Position numbers and translations under genes: made by a program. Shown here in pieces: positions 18,031 to 27,707 of a DNA stretch of 64,000 nt. A model generated the notes under the pieces. That model saw only the letters and a list, made by a program, of their open reading frames with translations, had not been told where the DNA came from and searched no databases. Source of the stretch: Desulfofundulus thermosubterraneus DSM 16057 (GTDB lineage: Bacteria; Bacillota; Desulfotomaculia; Desulfotomaculales; Desulfovirgulaceae). Each line of letters starts with the position of its first letter. Position 1 is the stretch's first letter. Location: assembly GCF_900142025.1 (NCBI RefSeq), contig NZ_FQZM01000003.1:62001-126000 (forward strand). The letters are read 5' to 3'.

Positions 18031-19857
18031 TTACTTCTGATCGTCTTTGACTTCGTAATCGGCATCCACCACTTTTTCGCCCCCGGAACCGGTAGCGCTG
18101 CCACCGCCGGCCTGGGCCTGCTGGGCATGCTGCTGGTAAAGAAGGGCGGACAATTCATAAAGGGGCTTGGTCAGTTCATCGATGCGGGATTTGATGAGCT
18201 GCATGTCCTTTCCGCCCAGGGCTTCTTTCAGCCTTTCCACGGCCTTCTTCACTTCTTCCACCTTGGCCTTGTCGGCCTTGTCTCCCAGGTCCTTAATGGT
18301 TTTTTCAGCCTGGTAAATCATGCTGTCCGCCTGGTTACGCAGTTCCGCCTCTTCTTTTCGCCTGCGGTCTTCCTCGGCATGTCTTTCCGCATCTTTAACC
18401 ATGCGCTGGATTTCTTCTTCCGAGAGCCGGGAAGTGCCGCTGATGGTAATGCTCTGGGCCTTGCCGGTAGCCAGATCCTTGGCGGAAACGTGGACAATGC
18501 CGTTTACGTCAATATCAAACTTAACTTCAATTTGCGGCACACCCCGCGGTGCCGGGGGAATACCGGTAAGGGTAAACCGCCCCAGGGTCTTGTTGTCGGC
18601 CGCCATCGGGCGTTCACCCTGAAGCACATGGATTTCCACCGTAGTCTGGCCGTCGGCGGCAGTGGTGAAGATCTGGCTCTTGGAAGTGGGAATGGTGGTA
18701 TTCCGCTCAATGATCTTGGTAAAAACGCCGCCCAGGGTTTCAATGCCCAGGGAGAGGGGCGTTACGTCCAAAAGCAGCACGTCCTTGACCTCGCCGGCCA
18801 GCACTGCGGCCTGAATGGCCGCCCCAATGGCCACACACTCGTCCGGGTTGATCCCCTTGTAGGGCTCCTTGCCCAGGAACTTGCGAATGGCTTCCTGGAC
18901 TGCCGGAATCCGGGTGGAACCGCCAACCAGGATCACCTTGTGGATGTCCTTGGGCTCCAGGCCGGCGTCCGCCAGGGCCTGCCGGGTCGGGCCCATGGTC
19001 ATTTCCACCAGGTCGGCGGTCAGTTCTTCAAACTTGGCCCGGGTAAGGGTCACGTCCAGGTGCTTGGGACCGCTGGCATCGGCAGAAATAAAGGGCAGGT
19101 TGATATTGGTGGTGGTGACACTGCTCAGTTCAATTTTGGCCTTCTCGGCAGCTTCCTTCAGCCGCTGCATGGCCATACGGTCGTTGCGCAGGTCAATGCC
19201 CGTCTCTTTCTTAAACTGCTCGATCAGCCAGTCCATGATCCGCTGGTCGAAATCGTCGCCGCCCAAGCGGTTGTTTCCGCTGGTGGCCTTCACTTCAAAG
19301 ACGCCGTCGCCCAGCTCCAGTATGGATACATCAAAGGTACCTCCACCCAGGTCGAACACCAGGATGGTCTGGTCCTCCTCCTTGTCCAGCCCGTAGGCCA
19401 GGGAGGCAGCGGTAGGCTCGTTGATAATGCGCAGCACCTCAAGGCCGGCAATTCTGCCTGCGTCTTTGGTGGCCTGCCGCTGGGAATCGGTAAAGTAAGC
19501 GGGTACGGTAATAACCGCCTTCTCCACCTTTTCCCCCAGGTAGGCCTCGGCATCCGCCTTTAGTTTCTGCAAAATCATGGCCGAGATTTCCTCGGGGGTA
19601 TATTCCTTATCGTCAATTTTTACCCTGTAATTGGTACCCATGTGCCGCTTGATGGACCTGATGGTCCGTTCCGGGTTGCTCACTGCCTGGCGCTTGGCCA
19701 GCTGGCCCACCAGGCGCTCGCCAGTCTTGGTGAAACCAACCACAGAAGGAGTAATGCGCTCTCCCTCGGCATTAGGAATAACGATTACCTCGCCGCCTTC
19801 CATGACGGCCATACAGGAGTTGGTAGTACCAAGGTCAATACCTATAACCTTCCCCAT
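18031..19857 (-). CDS. dnaK: Chaperone protein DnaK (Hsp70)
   Basis: 608 residues. The ATPase domain starts with [14 protein letters not shown] and includes [14 protein letters not shown] and [14 protein letters not shown]. The interdomain linker [14 protein letters not shown] leads into the substrate-binding domain. The tail ends in [13 protein letters not shown], an EEVD-like acidic end. Its ATG is 16 bases after grpE. A long open frame on the opposite strand is a coding shadow. Confidence 0.97.
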   Translation of the reverse strand: MGKVIGIDLGTTNSCMAVMEGGEVIVIPNAEGERITPSVVGFTKTGERLVGQLAKRQAVSNPERTIRSIKRHMGTNYRVKIDDKEYTPEEISAMILQKLKADAEAYLGEKVEKAVITVPAYFTDSQRQATKDAGRIAGLEVLRIINEPTAASLAYGLDKEEDQTILVFDLGGGTFDVSILELGDGVFEVKATSGNNRLGGDDFDQRIMDWLIEQFKKETGIDLRNDRMAMQRLKEAAEKAKIELSSVTTTNINLPFISADASGPKHLDVTLTRAKFEELTADLVEMTMGPTRQALADAGLEPKDIHKVILVGGSTRIPAVQEAIRKFLGKEPYKGINPDECVAIGAAIQAAVLAGEVKDVLLLDVTPLSLGIETLGGVFTKIIERNTTIPTSKSQIFTTAADGQTTVEIHVLQGERPMAADNKTLGRFTLTGIPPAPRGVPQIEVKFDIDVNGIVHVSAKDLATGKAQSITISGTSRLSEEEIQRMVKDAERHAEEDRRRKEEAELRNQADSMIYQAEKTIKDLGDKADKAKVEEVKKAVERLKEALGGKDMQLIKSRIDELTKPLYELSALLYQQHAQQAQAGGGSATGSGGEKVVDADYEVKDDQK

Positions 19858-19873
19858 CTATAAATTCCCCTCC

Positions 19874-20608
19874 TTAACAGACACTGTTGGTCTGGTTGTT
19901 CTCTTTGTTTTCTTTTTCATTTTCAGGTTTAGAGTGGTTGTTCTGTTCATTTTGCTGTTCCTGCACGGACACAGCCCGGGCCACCTTGACCATGGCCGGC
20001 CGCAATAGCCGGTCCTTAAAATAGTAGCCCCGACGCAGTTCCTCTATGACGGTGTTGTCCGGGTAAGCATCGGTTTCTTCCTGCATGATTGCCTCATGTT
20101 TGGCAGGATCAAAGGGTTCATTTACCGCCGGCACGGGAGAAAGCCCCTCTTTGGTAAGTATTTCCTTAAGCTGGCGGTAGATCATTTCCACCCCCGCCAC
20201 CACCCGGGCGGGGTCCTCCTCCCGGGCCGCCAGTGCCCGCTCAAAGTTATCCAGTACGGACAACAGCTCCGCCACCAGGGGCTGGGAAGCATATTTGAAC
20301 CACTCCTCCCGCTCCCTGTTCATGCGGCGCCGGTAGTTTTCAAAATCGGCCTGCATCCTTGCCAGGCGCTGGAAATAATCCTGGACCAGGGCCGTTTGTT
20401 CGGCCAGGCGTCGCTCCAGTTCCTTTACATCCACTTCCTGCCGGGATTCACCCGCCGGCTGCTGCCCATCGTCCGGCAAACCGCCTTGACCGGCAGGGGC
20501 ATTTTGGGCTTCACTGCCGGATTCCCCTGCCGGTGGGCTTTCCTGGACGGCACCGGCAGGCCTGGTTTCCTCAGCCTCTCTATTTTGAGGGACTTTTTGT
20601 TCTTCCAT
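19874..20608 (-). CDS. grpE: Nucleotide exchange factor GrpE
   Basis: About 244 residues. A long acidic, Pro/Gln-rich N terminus precedes a coiled coil and the GrpE core (QADFENYRRRMNREREEW, then GVEMIYRQLKEILTKEGL and AIMQEETDAYPDNTVIEELRRGYYFKDRLLRPAMVKVA). It releases ADP from DnaK. The ATG at 20608 is best spaced from a GAGGTGA site; an in-frame GTG lies nine bases upstream. It follows the chaperonin by 17 bases. Confidence 0.95.
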   Translation of the reverse strand: MEEQKVPQNREAEETRPAGAVQESPPAGESGSEAQNAPAGQGGLPDDGQQPAGESRQEVDVKELERRLAEQTALVQDYFQRLARMQADFENYRRRMNREREEWFKYASQPLVAELLSVLDNFERALAAREEDPARVVAGVEMIYRQLKEILTKEGLSPVPAVNEPFDPAKHEAIMQEETDAYPDNTVIEELRRGYYFKDRLLRPAMVKVARAVSVQEQQNEQNNHSKPENEKENKENNQTNSVC

Positions 20609-20625
20609 CTCCGTCACCTCGCCAG

Positions 20626-22194
20626 TTATAAGTCCGTCACCTGTTTTGGGTTTACCTCCCTGTCTTCCCGCTTCTTGATGATGGTATCAATCCGTAAAAT
20701 GGCTTCGGCAATCTCCCCGGCGGCTTTAAAGGCGTAAGTCTTCACCAGAACGGGGTCCACTACTCCCAGCTCATACATGTCCGCCACCTGACCCGTATCG
20801 CAGTCCACGGCCAGGGCATCGTTCCCCGTTTCCACCTGGGCAGCCATGACATCGCCAATCTTTTCCAGGGGGTTAAAGCCCGCATTGGCCGCAATCTGGG
20901 CCAGGGGGCGTTTCAAAGCTTCCACTACGCAATCCACCCCGTAGGCGGTCATGCCGCGCATGGAAGCCCGAACCTTTTCCACTTCCCGGGCCACGGCCAG
21001 CTCTAATGCCCCCCCGCCGGGGACGACTCCTCCCTTCACGGCAGCTTGTATGGCCGAAGCGGCATCTTTGGCAATGCGCTCCCTTTCCCCTACCACTTCG
21101 GCAGTAGCGGCACCCACAAGCACGGTAGCCATGGGCTTGCCGTTGCCATCCTGAATCCAGACCTGTTCCAGTTTTTCATCATGAAAAACCCGGCGGCAAC
21201 GGCCGAGGCACTGCTTGATCTGTTCCAAATCCTTCTTCAATCCGGTGCGCTTGATCATCCGCGCCCCGGTGTGTTCCGCCACCCGGCGGAGCTCCTTGTT
21301 GGCCACCCTCTGGATGACCATGATGCCGGCATCGGTGAGCATCTCTTCGGCAACGTCATGAACACCCCGGTCGACCAGCACCAGTCCCACCTGCAGGTCA
21401 ATGATTTTCTGCACATTATTCCGGAACTGGTTTTGCAACTCCATGTAACGGGCGAAGCCGGCTTCGGTGGCCAGGGCCTCTTCCTCTATTTCCTCCGGCT
21501 CCAGGGCGTCATCAATCACGAGTACGCTAACATCCGTCAGTTCCCGGGGCATCTGGCGGTTCATGGGTTCCTTGTTCACAATCACGCCCATAAAAACCTG
21601 GTTATCCGCCCCCTCTTCAGCCATAACCGTATCGGAAAAGCGAAAGGCCCGGTCTAAGAGCTTTTCCCGGCCGATCATCCTGGCCGCCTGCACCACCAGG
21701 GCCGCAATATCATCGTGCCCCCGGCCGGCCACCAGGGCAACCTGGTAGATTAATGGGTCGTCCAGATCTGTCACCGGCCGGGCCCTTTGCAACATTACCT
21801 CCAGGCCCCGCTTTACCCCCGCCCGGATGCCTTCAATAACCCGGGCTACCGGCACTCCCCGGGCCACCTGCTCCACCCCGGCACCAACCATGGCCCCGGC
21901 CATTACGGTGGCCGTAGTAGTACCGTCGCCAATTTCTTCCTGCTGGGCTTTGGCGATGTTGATCAACATCCGGGCCGCCGGGTGGTTAGCCTCCATCATG
22001 GTAAGAATGGTTACCCCGTCGTTGGTAATGACCACTTCTCCAAACTTATCCACCAGCATGGTATCCAGGCCCTTTGGCCCCAGGGTACCTTCTACGGCTG
22101 AAGCAATGGCACGAATGGCGTTAGCATTGGTCACCAGGGCCGCCATCCGCTCATCCACTTCCGCACCGGTACTGGCCTGCTGTTTGAGACTCAA
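20626..22194 (-). CDS. Group III (archaeal/TCP-1-like) chaperonin
   Basis: About 522 residues, clearly of thermosome/CCT type rather than GroEL. Diagnostic motifs are VEGTLGPKGLDTMLVD near residues 34-49, NDG near 58-60, IGDGTTTATVMAG near 88-100 with the catalytic Asp, and VVPGGGALELAVAREV. Bacterial genes of this type are known in Carboxydothermus and some relatives as group III chaperonins; they need no GroES and have a built-in lid. The TTG at 22194 has a GGGGGAG site; the upstream GTG at 22224 would overlap hrcA. It replaces groEL's position between hrcA and grpE, so it should be heat-induced through CIRCE. Confidence 0.93.
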   Translation of the reverse strand: MSLKQQASTGAEVDERMAALVTNANAIRAIASAVEGTLGPKGLDTMLVDKFGEVVITNDGVTILTMMEANHPAARMLINIAKAQQEEIGDGTTTATVMAGAMVGAGVEQVARGVPVARVIEGIRAGVKRGLEVMLQRARPVTDLDDPLIYQVALVAGRGHDDIAALVVQAARMIGREKLLDRAFRFSDTVMAEEGADNQVFMGVIVNKEPMNRQMPRELTDVSVLVIDDALEPEEIEEEALATEAGFARYMELQNQFRNNVQKIIDLQVGLVLVDRGVHDVAEEMLTDAGIMVIQRVANKELRRVAEHTGARMIKRTGLKKDLEQIKQCLGRCRRVFHDEKLEQVWIQDGNGKPMATVLVGAATAEVVGERERIAKDAASAIQAAVKGGVVPGGGALELAVAREVEKVRASMRGMTAYGVDCVVEALKRPLAQIAANAGFNPLEKIGDVMAAQVETGNDALAVDCDTGQVADMYELGVVDPVLVKTYAFKAAGEIAEAILRIDTIIKKREDREVNPKQVTDL

Positions 22195-22207
22195 AACCCG
22201 CTCCCCC

Positions 22208-23248
22208 TTATTTGTCCCAGCCACCCAGGAGATCTTCCAGAGCGCGGGAAAGGTTTTTGGTCAAATGTTCTACCACGGTGACCACCCTGGCATAATCCAT
22301 GCGGGTGGGACCCAGAACGCCAATAGACCCAACAGGCTTTCCTTTCAACCGGTAGGTGGCCACGACCATACTGCAGTTGCTCATCTGCCGGCAACGGATT
22401 TCCCGGCCAATGCGCACGGTAACGCCTTCTTTGCCCACATCGTCAGCCAACAAATTACACAAAAGACTTTCCTGTTCCAGCAGGCTGAGCAAAGTTTTAA
22501 CTTTTTCCACATTATGGAATTCCGGTTGGTTTAATATATTAAGGATCCCGCCAAGATATATTCTATCCTCAGGTTGTCTGGTCAGGCTGTCCTGCAATAG
22601 TTCCATGGCCAGTTCAATAATGTGTTTATGCTTGACCAGTTCAAAGTAAATTTCCTTTACCAGGGTAAGCTTAATGCTGTCCATGGTGCGGCCCTGGAGT
22701 TTGGCATTCAGCACCGCGGAGATGGTTTCCAGGTCCTCGGAGGTTATGCCACGGGGTATATCAATAATCCGGTGGTGTACGGTACCGCTATCCATAATGG
22801 CAACCAGCATGGCCTGCTCGAAACCCAGCTGCACCAGGCGAATGTATTTAAATCTGCTGGTACCGATTTTGGGCGGCAGCACCATGGCGGCATACTTGGT
22901 CAACTGGGACAATAATTGCCCCGTCCGTTGGATTACTTCTCCCACATCCCGGACTTTTTGATGATAGCTTTTGCGAATCAACCCTTCTTCCTCGGGGGTT
23001 AACTCCTGTCGTTTCATTAAATAATCCACATAATACCGGTATCCCAGCTCCGAAGGGATTCGTCCGGCAGAGGTATGGGGCTGTTCGATATAACCCATGT
23101 CCTCCAGATCGGCCATTTCATTGCGGATGGTAGCCGGACTGATACCCAGCCGGTATTTCCGGGCGATAGTGCGGGAACCCACCGGTTCAGCAGTGGCAAT
23201 GTAATCGGTGATAATGGCCAGAAGGATATCCTGTTTACGGGCATCCAT
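22208..23248 (-). CDS. hrcA: Heat-inducible transcription repressor HrcA
   Basis: About 346 residues. The winged-helix start MDARKQDILLAIITDYIATA and the recognition region GISPATIRNEMADLEDMGYI are diagnostic, and a dimerisation/GAF-like domain follows. The ATG at 23248 has an AAAGGTGAGA site and matches the family start. An upstream reading frame exists, but it would run through CIRCE. HrcA binds CIRCE, which lies 24 bases before this start, so the gene is autoregulated. Confidence 0.95.
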   Translation of the reverse strand: MDARKQDILLAIITDYIATAEPVGSRTIARKYRLGISPATIRNEMADLEDMGYIEQPHTSAGRIPSELGYRYYVDYLMKRQELTPEEEGLIRKSYHQKVRDVGEVIQRTGQLLSQLTKYAAMVLPPKIGTSRFKYIRLVQLGFEQAMLVAIMDSGTVHHRIIDIPRGITSEDLETISAVLNAKLQGRTMDSIKLTLVKEIYFELVKHKHIIELAMELLQDSLTRQPEDRIYLGGILNILNQPEFHNVEKVKTLLSLLEQESLLCNLLADDVGKEGVTVRIGREIRCRQMSNCSMVVATYRLKGKPVGSIGVLGPTRMDYARVVTVVEHLTKNLSRALEDLLGGWDK

Positions 23249-23271
23249 TCTCACCTTTAACACCCCCTTTG

Positions 23272-23298
23272 TTAGCACTCGATCGTGCTGAGTGCTAA
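23272..23298 (-). promoter_or_regulatory. CIRCE operator
   Basis: TTAGCACTC, nine bases, then GAGTGCTAA: a perfect consensus CIRCE inverted repeat. It lies just downstream of the -10 box and before hrcA, so HrcA binding should block transcription of the whole heat-shock series. Confidence 0.97.
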
Positions 23299-23312
23299 AT
23301 CCTTTTAAGTTA

Positions 23313-23341
23313 AACATAGCACCGGGCTGAACATTTGTCAA
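23313..23341 (-). promoter_or_regulatory. Sigma-A promoter of the hrcA operon
   Basis: Reading the minus strand, TTGACA (23341-23336) and TATGTT (23318-23313) are separated by 17 bases. Initiation near 23306 would put CIRCE at the 5' end of the transcript. The -35 box overlaps the 3' end of hemW. Confidence 0.8.
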
Positions 23342-24480
23342 GGCAACACAAACTCCCGGAAGACAGCATTGGCCAGGGGCAAGCCCCGAAAAGTCAACCT
23401 CAGGCGACCGGAATGGATTTCCAAAAGGCCTGCCCTCCTCAATTTTATGATTTGCTCACCAAAAACCTCTTCAATATTTTCCCCAAAACAGGCTGCAAAT
23501 TTCTCCAGATCCAGACCTTCTATAAGGCGGAGGCCCAGAAACACCGTTTCGGCCATCATGGTAGCCCGGGATAATTTCTCGCGGCCGGCCACCGGTAGTT
23601 CCCCGGATAAAAGGCGTGCCTCATATTCCTCCAGGGAAGCGGTGTTGTATAAGCGCTCGCCCCGCAGGTAGGAATGGGCTGCCGGCCCCAGGCCAAGATA
23701 GGGTTCGTTGTGCCAGTAGGTTAAATTATGCCGGCACCGGTGGCCCGGGCGGGCAAAATTGGAAACTTCATAATGTTCGTAACCCCGGGCCGCCAGAAAG
23801 TTAATCACCTCCCGGTACATGGCCAGATCGGTTTCCTCGTCACAGGGAAGGACGCTCCCTTCAGCCACCGCCCGGGCCAGTGGCGTGCCTTCTTCTATTT
23901 GTAGCGAGTAGGCTGAAATGTGCTCCGGCCGTAGAGTCAATATTTTATCAAGGCAGTGCAGCCACTCCGCCACGGTTTGGCCGGGTATGGCAAAGATAAG
24001 ATCCAGGTTCAGATTGTCAAAACCAGCCCGGCGGGCCAGTTGCACCGCCTCTACCGCCTGGCTAAAATCATGAACCCGTCCCAGCAATTTTAAAAAGCGG
24101 TCCGAACAGGTCTGCACCCCCAGCGAAAGGCGGTTAACCCCGGCGGCACGCAAAGCCCTTAGCTTTGGCAGGTCCACCGTACCGGGATTGGCTTCTATGG
24201 TCACCTCCACCCCGGAAAGCCACTGGAAGTAGCGGTAGCATCCTTCCAGAATGGCTACCAGTTCCCCTTGCGGCAGGCAGGTGGGAGTGCCCCCGCCGAT
24301 GAAAATGGTCTTGAGCTGCCTCTCCTGCGGGGCTAGCCGCTCGTGGTACAGAGCCATTTCCCGTAAAAGAGCGACCCGGTACCGGCGGGCGGCTTCCGGG
24401 TCATAGGTATAGGAAACAAAGTCGCAGTACCGGCATTTACGCAGGCAAAAAGGTACGTGAATGTACAGGCTGATGGCCAC
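23338..24480 (-). CDS. hemW: Heme chaperone HemW (HemN-like radical SAM)
   Basis: About 380 residues. The radical-SAM motif is CLRKCRYCDF near the N terminus, with three cysteines spaced CxxxCxxC and a following Phe. FIGGGTPTCL and SLGVQTCSDRFLKLLGRVH are typical of HemW. The extra cysteine expected in true HemN (CxxxCxxCxC) is absent, which supports HemW. GTG at 24480 has a GGGGAG site seven bases upstream; an ATG at 24495 starts immediately after lepA. Its position after lepA and before hrcA is conserved in Firmicutes. Confidence 0.92.
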   Translation of the reverse strand: MAISLYIHVPFCLRKCRYCDFVSYTYDPEAARRYRVALLREMALYHERLAPQERQLKTIFIGGGTPTCLPQGELVAILEGCYRYFQWLSGVEVTIEANPGTVDLPKLRALRAAGVNRLSLGVQTCSDRFLKLLGRVHDFSQAVEAVQLARRAGFDNLNLDLIFAIPGQTVAEWLHCLDKILTLRPEHISAYSLQIEEGTPLARAVAEGSVLPCDEETDLAMYREVINFLAARGYEHYEVSNFARPGHRCRHNLTYWHNEPYLGLGPAAHSYLRGERLYNTASLEEYEARLLSGELPVAGREKLSRATMMAETVFLGLRLIEGLDLEKFAACFGENIEEVFGEQIIKLRRAGLLEIHSGRLRLTFRGLPLANAVFREFVLP

Positions 24481-24495
24481 GAGCTCACTCCCCAT

Positions 24496-26298
24496 TTACC
24501 TCTCTTCTATGCTCAGCACCGCCATAAAAGCCTCCTGGGGAATTTCTACGTTGCCCACCTGCTTCATGCGCTTTTTGCCTTCCTTTTGTTTTTCCAGAAG
24601 TTTGCGCTTGCGGGTTACGTCACCGCCGTAACATTTGGCCAGCACGTCCTTGCGCCGGGCCTTAATGGTTTCCCGGGCAATCACCCGGCTGCCGATGGCC
24701 GCCTGGACGGGCACATCAAAAAGCTGCCGGGGGATCAAACTGCGCAATTTTTCCACCAGTTGCCGGCCCCGGTAGTAGGCCTTGTCCTGGTGGACAATAC
24801 AGGTCAAGGCATCCACCGGCTCGCCGTTGATCAGGATGTCCAGTTTAACCAGGTCACTTTCTTTGTACCCGGACAGTTCGTAATCCAGGGATGCATACCC
24901 CCGGGTGCGGGACTTGAGCTGGTCAAAGAAATCGAAAATGATCTCGGCAAGAGGCAGGTCGTAGACCAGCATGACCCGGTTTTCGCCCAGGTACTCCATG
25001 GTTTTAAAAGTGCCCCGGCGTTCCTGGGCCAGGTCCATTACCGCCCCCACATGCTCCTTGGGCACCATAATGGTGGCGGTAACAAAGGGTTCCTCCATCC
25101 GGACCACCTTCCCCGCCGGGGGAATTTTGGTCGGGTTGTCGATGTAAAGCTCTTCTCCCGAAGTGGTAATCACCCTGTACACCACGTTGGGTGCGGTGGT
25201 AATCAAATTCAAGCCGTACTCCCGCTCCAGGCGCTCCTGGACAATTTCCATGTGCAACAACCCCAGGAAGCCACAGCGAAAACCAAAACCCAGGGCTTCG
25301 GAGGTTTCCGGTTCGTAAACCAGGGAGGCGTCGTTGAGCTTCAGTTTTTCCAGGGCGTCCCGCAGGTCGCCGTAATCCACCGTATCCACGGGATAAAGGC
25401 CGCAGTAAACCATGGGCGTAACCTTGCGGTAACCGGGCAAGGGTTCGGCCGCCGGGCGGGCAGCATCGGTGATGGTGTCGCCCACCCGGGTGTCCCTGAC
25501 ATTTTTTATGCCTGCAGCCACATATCCCACCTGACCCGTATCCAGCCGTCCGGTGGGAGTCATGGCCGGTTTGAAGATGCCCACCTCGCTGACCTCAAAT
25601 TCCTTCCCGGTGGACATCATCTTTATGTGCATGCCCTCTTTCAGGTGGCCATCCACCACCCGCACATAGGCAATAACCCCCTTATAGGGATCGTAATGGG
25701 AGTCGAAAATGAGGGCTTTTAAAGGGGCAGCGGAATTGCCACTGGGAGGCGGTATGCGCCGCACAATGGCTTCCAACAACTCCTTAATTCCGGTCCCAAA
25801 CTTGGCCGAAACCAAAACGGCCCCGGAGGCATCAAGGCCGATTACGTCCTCAATTTCCCGTTTCACCCTTTCGGGATCGGCCGCGGGCAGGTCTATTTTA
25901 TTAATCACCGGAATAATTTCCAGGTCGTTTTCAATGGCCAGATACACGTTGGCCAGGGTTTGCGCCTCAATGCCCTGGGCCGCATCCACCACCAGCAGGG
26001 CTCCCTCGCACGCCGCCAGGCTGCGGGACACTTCGTAGGTAAAATCCACGTGTCCGGGAGTATCAATCAGGTTTAACTGGTATTCCACCCCGTCTTCCGC
26101 CCGGTAGGCAAGGCGTACCGCCTGCAACTTGATGGTAATGCCCCGCTCCCGTTCCAGATCCATTTGATCCAGCACCTGGTCGGTCATTTCCCGGGGGCTG
26201 AGCGCTCCGGTATATTCCAAAAGCCTGTCGGCCAGGGTAGACTTGCCGTGATCAATATGGGCTATTATGCAAAAATTGCGGATTTGTTCTCTCCCCAT
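24496..26298 (-). CDS. lepA: Elongation factor 4 (LepA)
   Basis: 600 residues, exactly the family length. The G domain shows [37 protein letters not shown] and NKIDLP. The C-terminal LepA-specific domain starts near [16 protein letters not shown] and ends in [16 protein letters not shown]. This GTPase promotes back-translocation on stalled ribosomes. It stands first in the lepA-hemW pair upstream of hrcA. Confidence 0.97.
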   Translation of the reverse strand: MGREQIRNFCIIAHIDHGKSTLADRLLEYTGALSPREMTDQVLDQMDLERERGITIKLQAVRLAYRAEDGVEYQLNLIDTPGHVDFTYEVSRSLAACEGALLVVDAAQGIEAQTLANVYLAIENDLEIIPVINKIDLPAADPERVKREIEDVIGLDASGAVLVSAKFGTGIKELLEAIVRRIPPPSGNSAAPLKALIFDSHYDPYKGVIAYVRVVDGHLKEGMHIKMMSTGKEFEVSEVGIFKPAMTPTGRLDTGQVGYVAAGIKNVRDTRVGDTITDAARPAAEPLPGYRKVTPMVYCGLYPVDTVDYGDLRDALEKLKLNDASLVYEPETSEALGFGFRCGFLGLLHMEIVQERLEREYGLNLITTAPNVVYRVITTSGEELYIDNPTKIPPAGKVVRMEEPFVTATIMVPKEHVGAVMDLAQERRGTFKTMEYLGENRVMLVYDLPLAEIIFDFFDQLKSRTRGYASLDYELSGYKESDLVKLDILINGEPVDALTCIVHQDKAYYRGRQLVEKLRSLIPRQLFDVPVQAAIGSRVIARETIKARRKDVLAKCYGGDVTRKRKLLEKQKEGKKRMKQVGNVEIPQEAFMAVLSIEER

Positions 26299-26340
26299 AC
26301 AAAATCACCATCCCAGCTCTCTCAAAGCCTTATTATAACA

Positions 26341-26619
26341 TCAATTACTGATGGTGAAAAGAACACCCCACTCATGCGTACATAGAGCGCGCAGCTTCTC
26401 CTGATACGTCACAATGAGTTCTTTTATTGAGTTCATGTGCCGGTCAAACCCAGATTCCTGAAAATATTCCTCGAAAGCTTTCGCAGCCTGCCCCAGGTGC
26501 AGGGGGTCCGGGGGTAAAAGAAATTGATTATACCCCGCCACCACCACCTGCAGGCCGAAAATGATCAAACCCAGAAAAATTCCCAGGGTGATGACCGTCC
26601 TCCACCAGCTGATACCCAT
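26341..26619 (-). CDS. Small single-pass membrane protein, YqxA-like position
   Basis: About 92 residues from the ATG at 26619 (GGAAGTGA upstream). One membrane helix near the N terminus (TVITLGIFLGLIIFGLQVVV) is followed by an amphipathic region that probably lies outside. In Bacillus a small membrane protein of unknown function (YqxA, DUF3679) lies between spoIIP and lepA, and this gene has the same position. Family membership is suggested by position and layout only. Longer starts up to 26748 would run into a terminator hairpin. Confidence 0.6.
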   Translation of the reverse strand: MGISWWRTVITLGIFLGLIIFGLQVVVAGYNQFLLPPDPLHLGQAAKAFEEYFQESGFDRHMNSIKELIVTYQEKLRALCTHEWGVLFTISN

Positions 26620-26672
26620 GGCATCACTTCCCATTTTCCAGTATTGAACGACAAAGGCGGGTTTATACCTCA

Positions 26673-26715
26673 CAATAAAAAGACTACCTGCCATCCAAAA
26701 CCGGTCAGGTAGTCT
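26673..26715 (-). terminator. Terminator in a structured leader
   Basis: On the minus strand AGACTACCTG and CAGGTAGTCT form a ten-base-pair stem with a 15-base loop, followed by TTTTATT. It sits about 50 bases before the small membrane gene and lepA. No coding gene on the minus strand lies just upstream, so it may end a leader RNA. The sequence upstream (26716-26846) contains another perfect hairpin at 26738-26756. Confidence 0.6.
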
Positions 26716-26921
26716 ATTTGCTTTGCCCTTATATCCCCGGCCATTCAAAATGGCCGTCAGGGCGGTAGCCCCTTTCCGGCGGAATGCACCGTACGGGTAA
26801 AGGAACCACCATTCCCCGCTGGGATTTCAGCTTATGATAAAATAAAATGCCAGAGGTAAATGTTTGGCGTGATACAGGCAGCAACGAACCAGCCGGATTA
26901 CCTGCCAGGAGGTGCATAGCC

Positions 26922-27701
26922 ATGCCGTTTAAAGAAGGAGAACTGGTTGTTTTCGCCGATCACCGCGTTCAATTATTGCAGCGCTTGACCCCAGGGGAGC
27001 GCTTAAACACATATTGGGGTTACATTGAACACGATGAAGTGCTGGGCCTGGAACCCGGCAGTGTTGTCAATACTTCAGAGGGTAAGAAACTCTATGTTTT
27101 TTACCCCACTCTCTCGAACTATATAATAAAGATGCCGCGCAAAAGCGGCATCATATACCCGAAGGACTTGGGCATTATTATGATGTGGGCGGATGTCCGG
27201 CCCGGTGACCGGGTGTTGGTGGGAGGTGTAGGCAGCGGGGCGCTTCTGCTCGCCGTACTGAGACAGGTAGGGCCCACCGGGAAAGTGGTAGCTTACGACA
27301 TTCGTCAGGACATGCTTGACTGTGCCGTGGAAAACATTAAAGCCTATTTTGGCGGCTTGCCGCCATATCTTGAACTCAAGCTTGGGGACATATACGAAAC
27401 AACCGGGGAATCGGGATTCGACCGTGTTCTCCTGGATGTACCGGAACCCTGGCGGGCGGCCAAGACTGCGGACGATGCCCTTATCCCCGGGGGTATATTG
27501 TGTTCTTACTTGCCTTCCATCATGCAGGTTCGCACTTTTGCCACTGTCCTGCAAAAGGGAGGCACCTTTGGTTTGATTGAGACCGTAGAAGTAATGCTTC
27601 GGGGCTGGCACATAAAGGGCCGGGCTGTAAGGCCCCAACACCGTATGGTGGGCCATACCGGGTTCCTCACGTTCGCCCGCAAACTGAACGACCAGGAGTA
27701 A
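26922..27701 (+). CDS. tRNA (adenine(58)-N1)-methyltransferase, TrmI-like
   Basis: 259 residues. The N-terminal small domain (FKEGELVVFADHRVQLLQRLTPGERLNTYWGYIEHDEVLG) is followed by a Rossmann SAM-binding fold with VGGVGSGALLLAVLRQVG. The catalytic-site pattern DRVLLDVPEPWRA has the Asp-x-Pro typical of TrmI. It would form m1A58 in the T loop. ATG at 26922 has an AGGAGGTG site seven bases upstream. It is alone on the plus strand between minus-strand lepA and spoIIP, interrupting the usual Firmicute order, and is followed at once by a repeat element. Confidence 0.88.
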   Translation: MPFKEGELVVFADHRVQLLQRLTPGERLNTYWGYIEHDEVLGLEPGSVVNTSEGKKLYVFYPTLSNYIIKMPRKSGIIYPKDLGIIMMWADVRPGDRVLVGGVGSGALLLAVLRQVGPTGKVVAYDIRQDMLDCAVENIKAYFGGLPPYLELKLGDIYETTGESGFDRVLLDVPEPWRAAKTADDALIPGGILCSYLPSIMQVRTFATVLQKGGTFGLIETVEVMLRGWHIKGRAVRPQHRMVGHTGFLTFARKLNDQE

Positions 27702-27707
27702 TTTGGT

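Noticed and set aside
17974-19563. A 529-codon open frame opposite dnaK
   Set aside because: dnaK on the other strand is unmistakable. Long antisense frames over dnaK are a known coding artefact, and this one lacks any family motif or ribosome-binding site.
23249-23341. N-terminal extension of hrcA
   Set aside because: It would translate through CIRCE and the promoter. The family start and a good site are at 23248.
26716-26846. Cyclic-di-GMP or cobalamin riboswitch in the lepA leader
   Set aside because: A few short pieces look similar (GGGCAAAGC), but the conserved order and pairing of those classes are missing.
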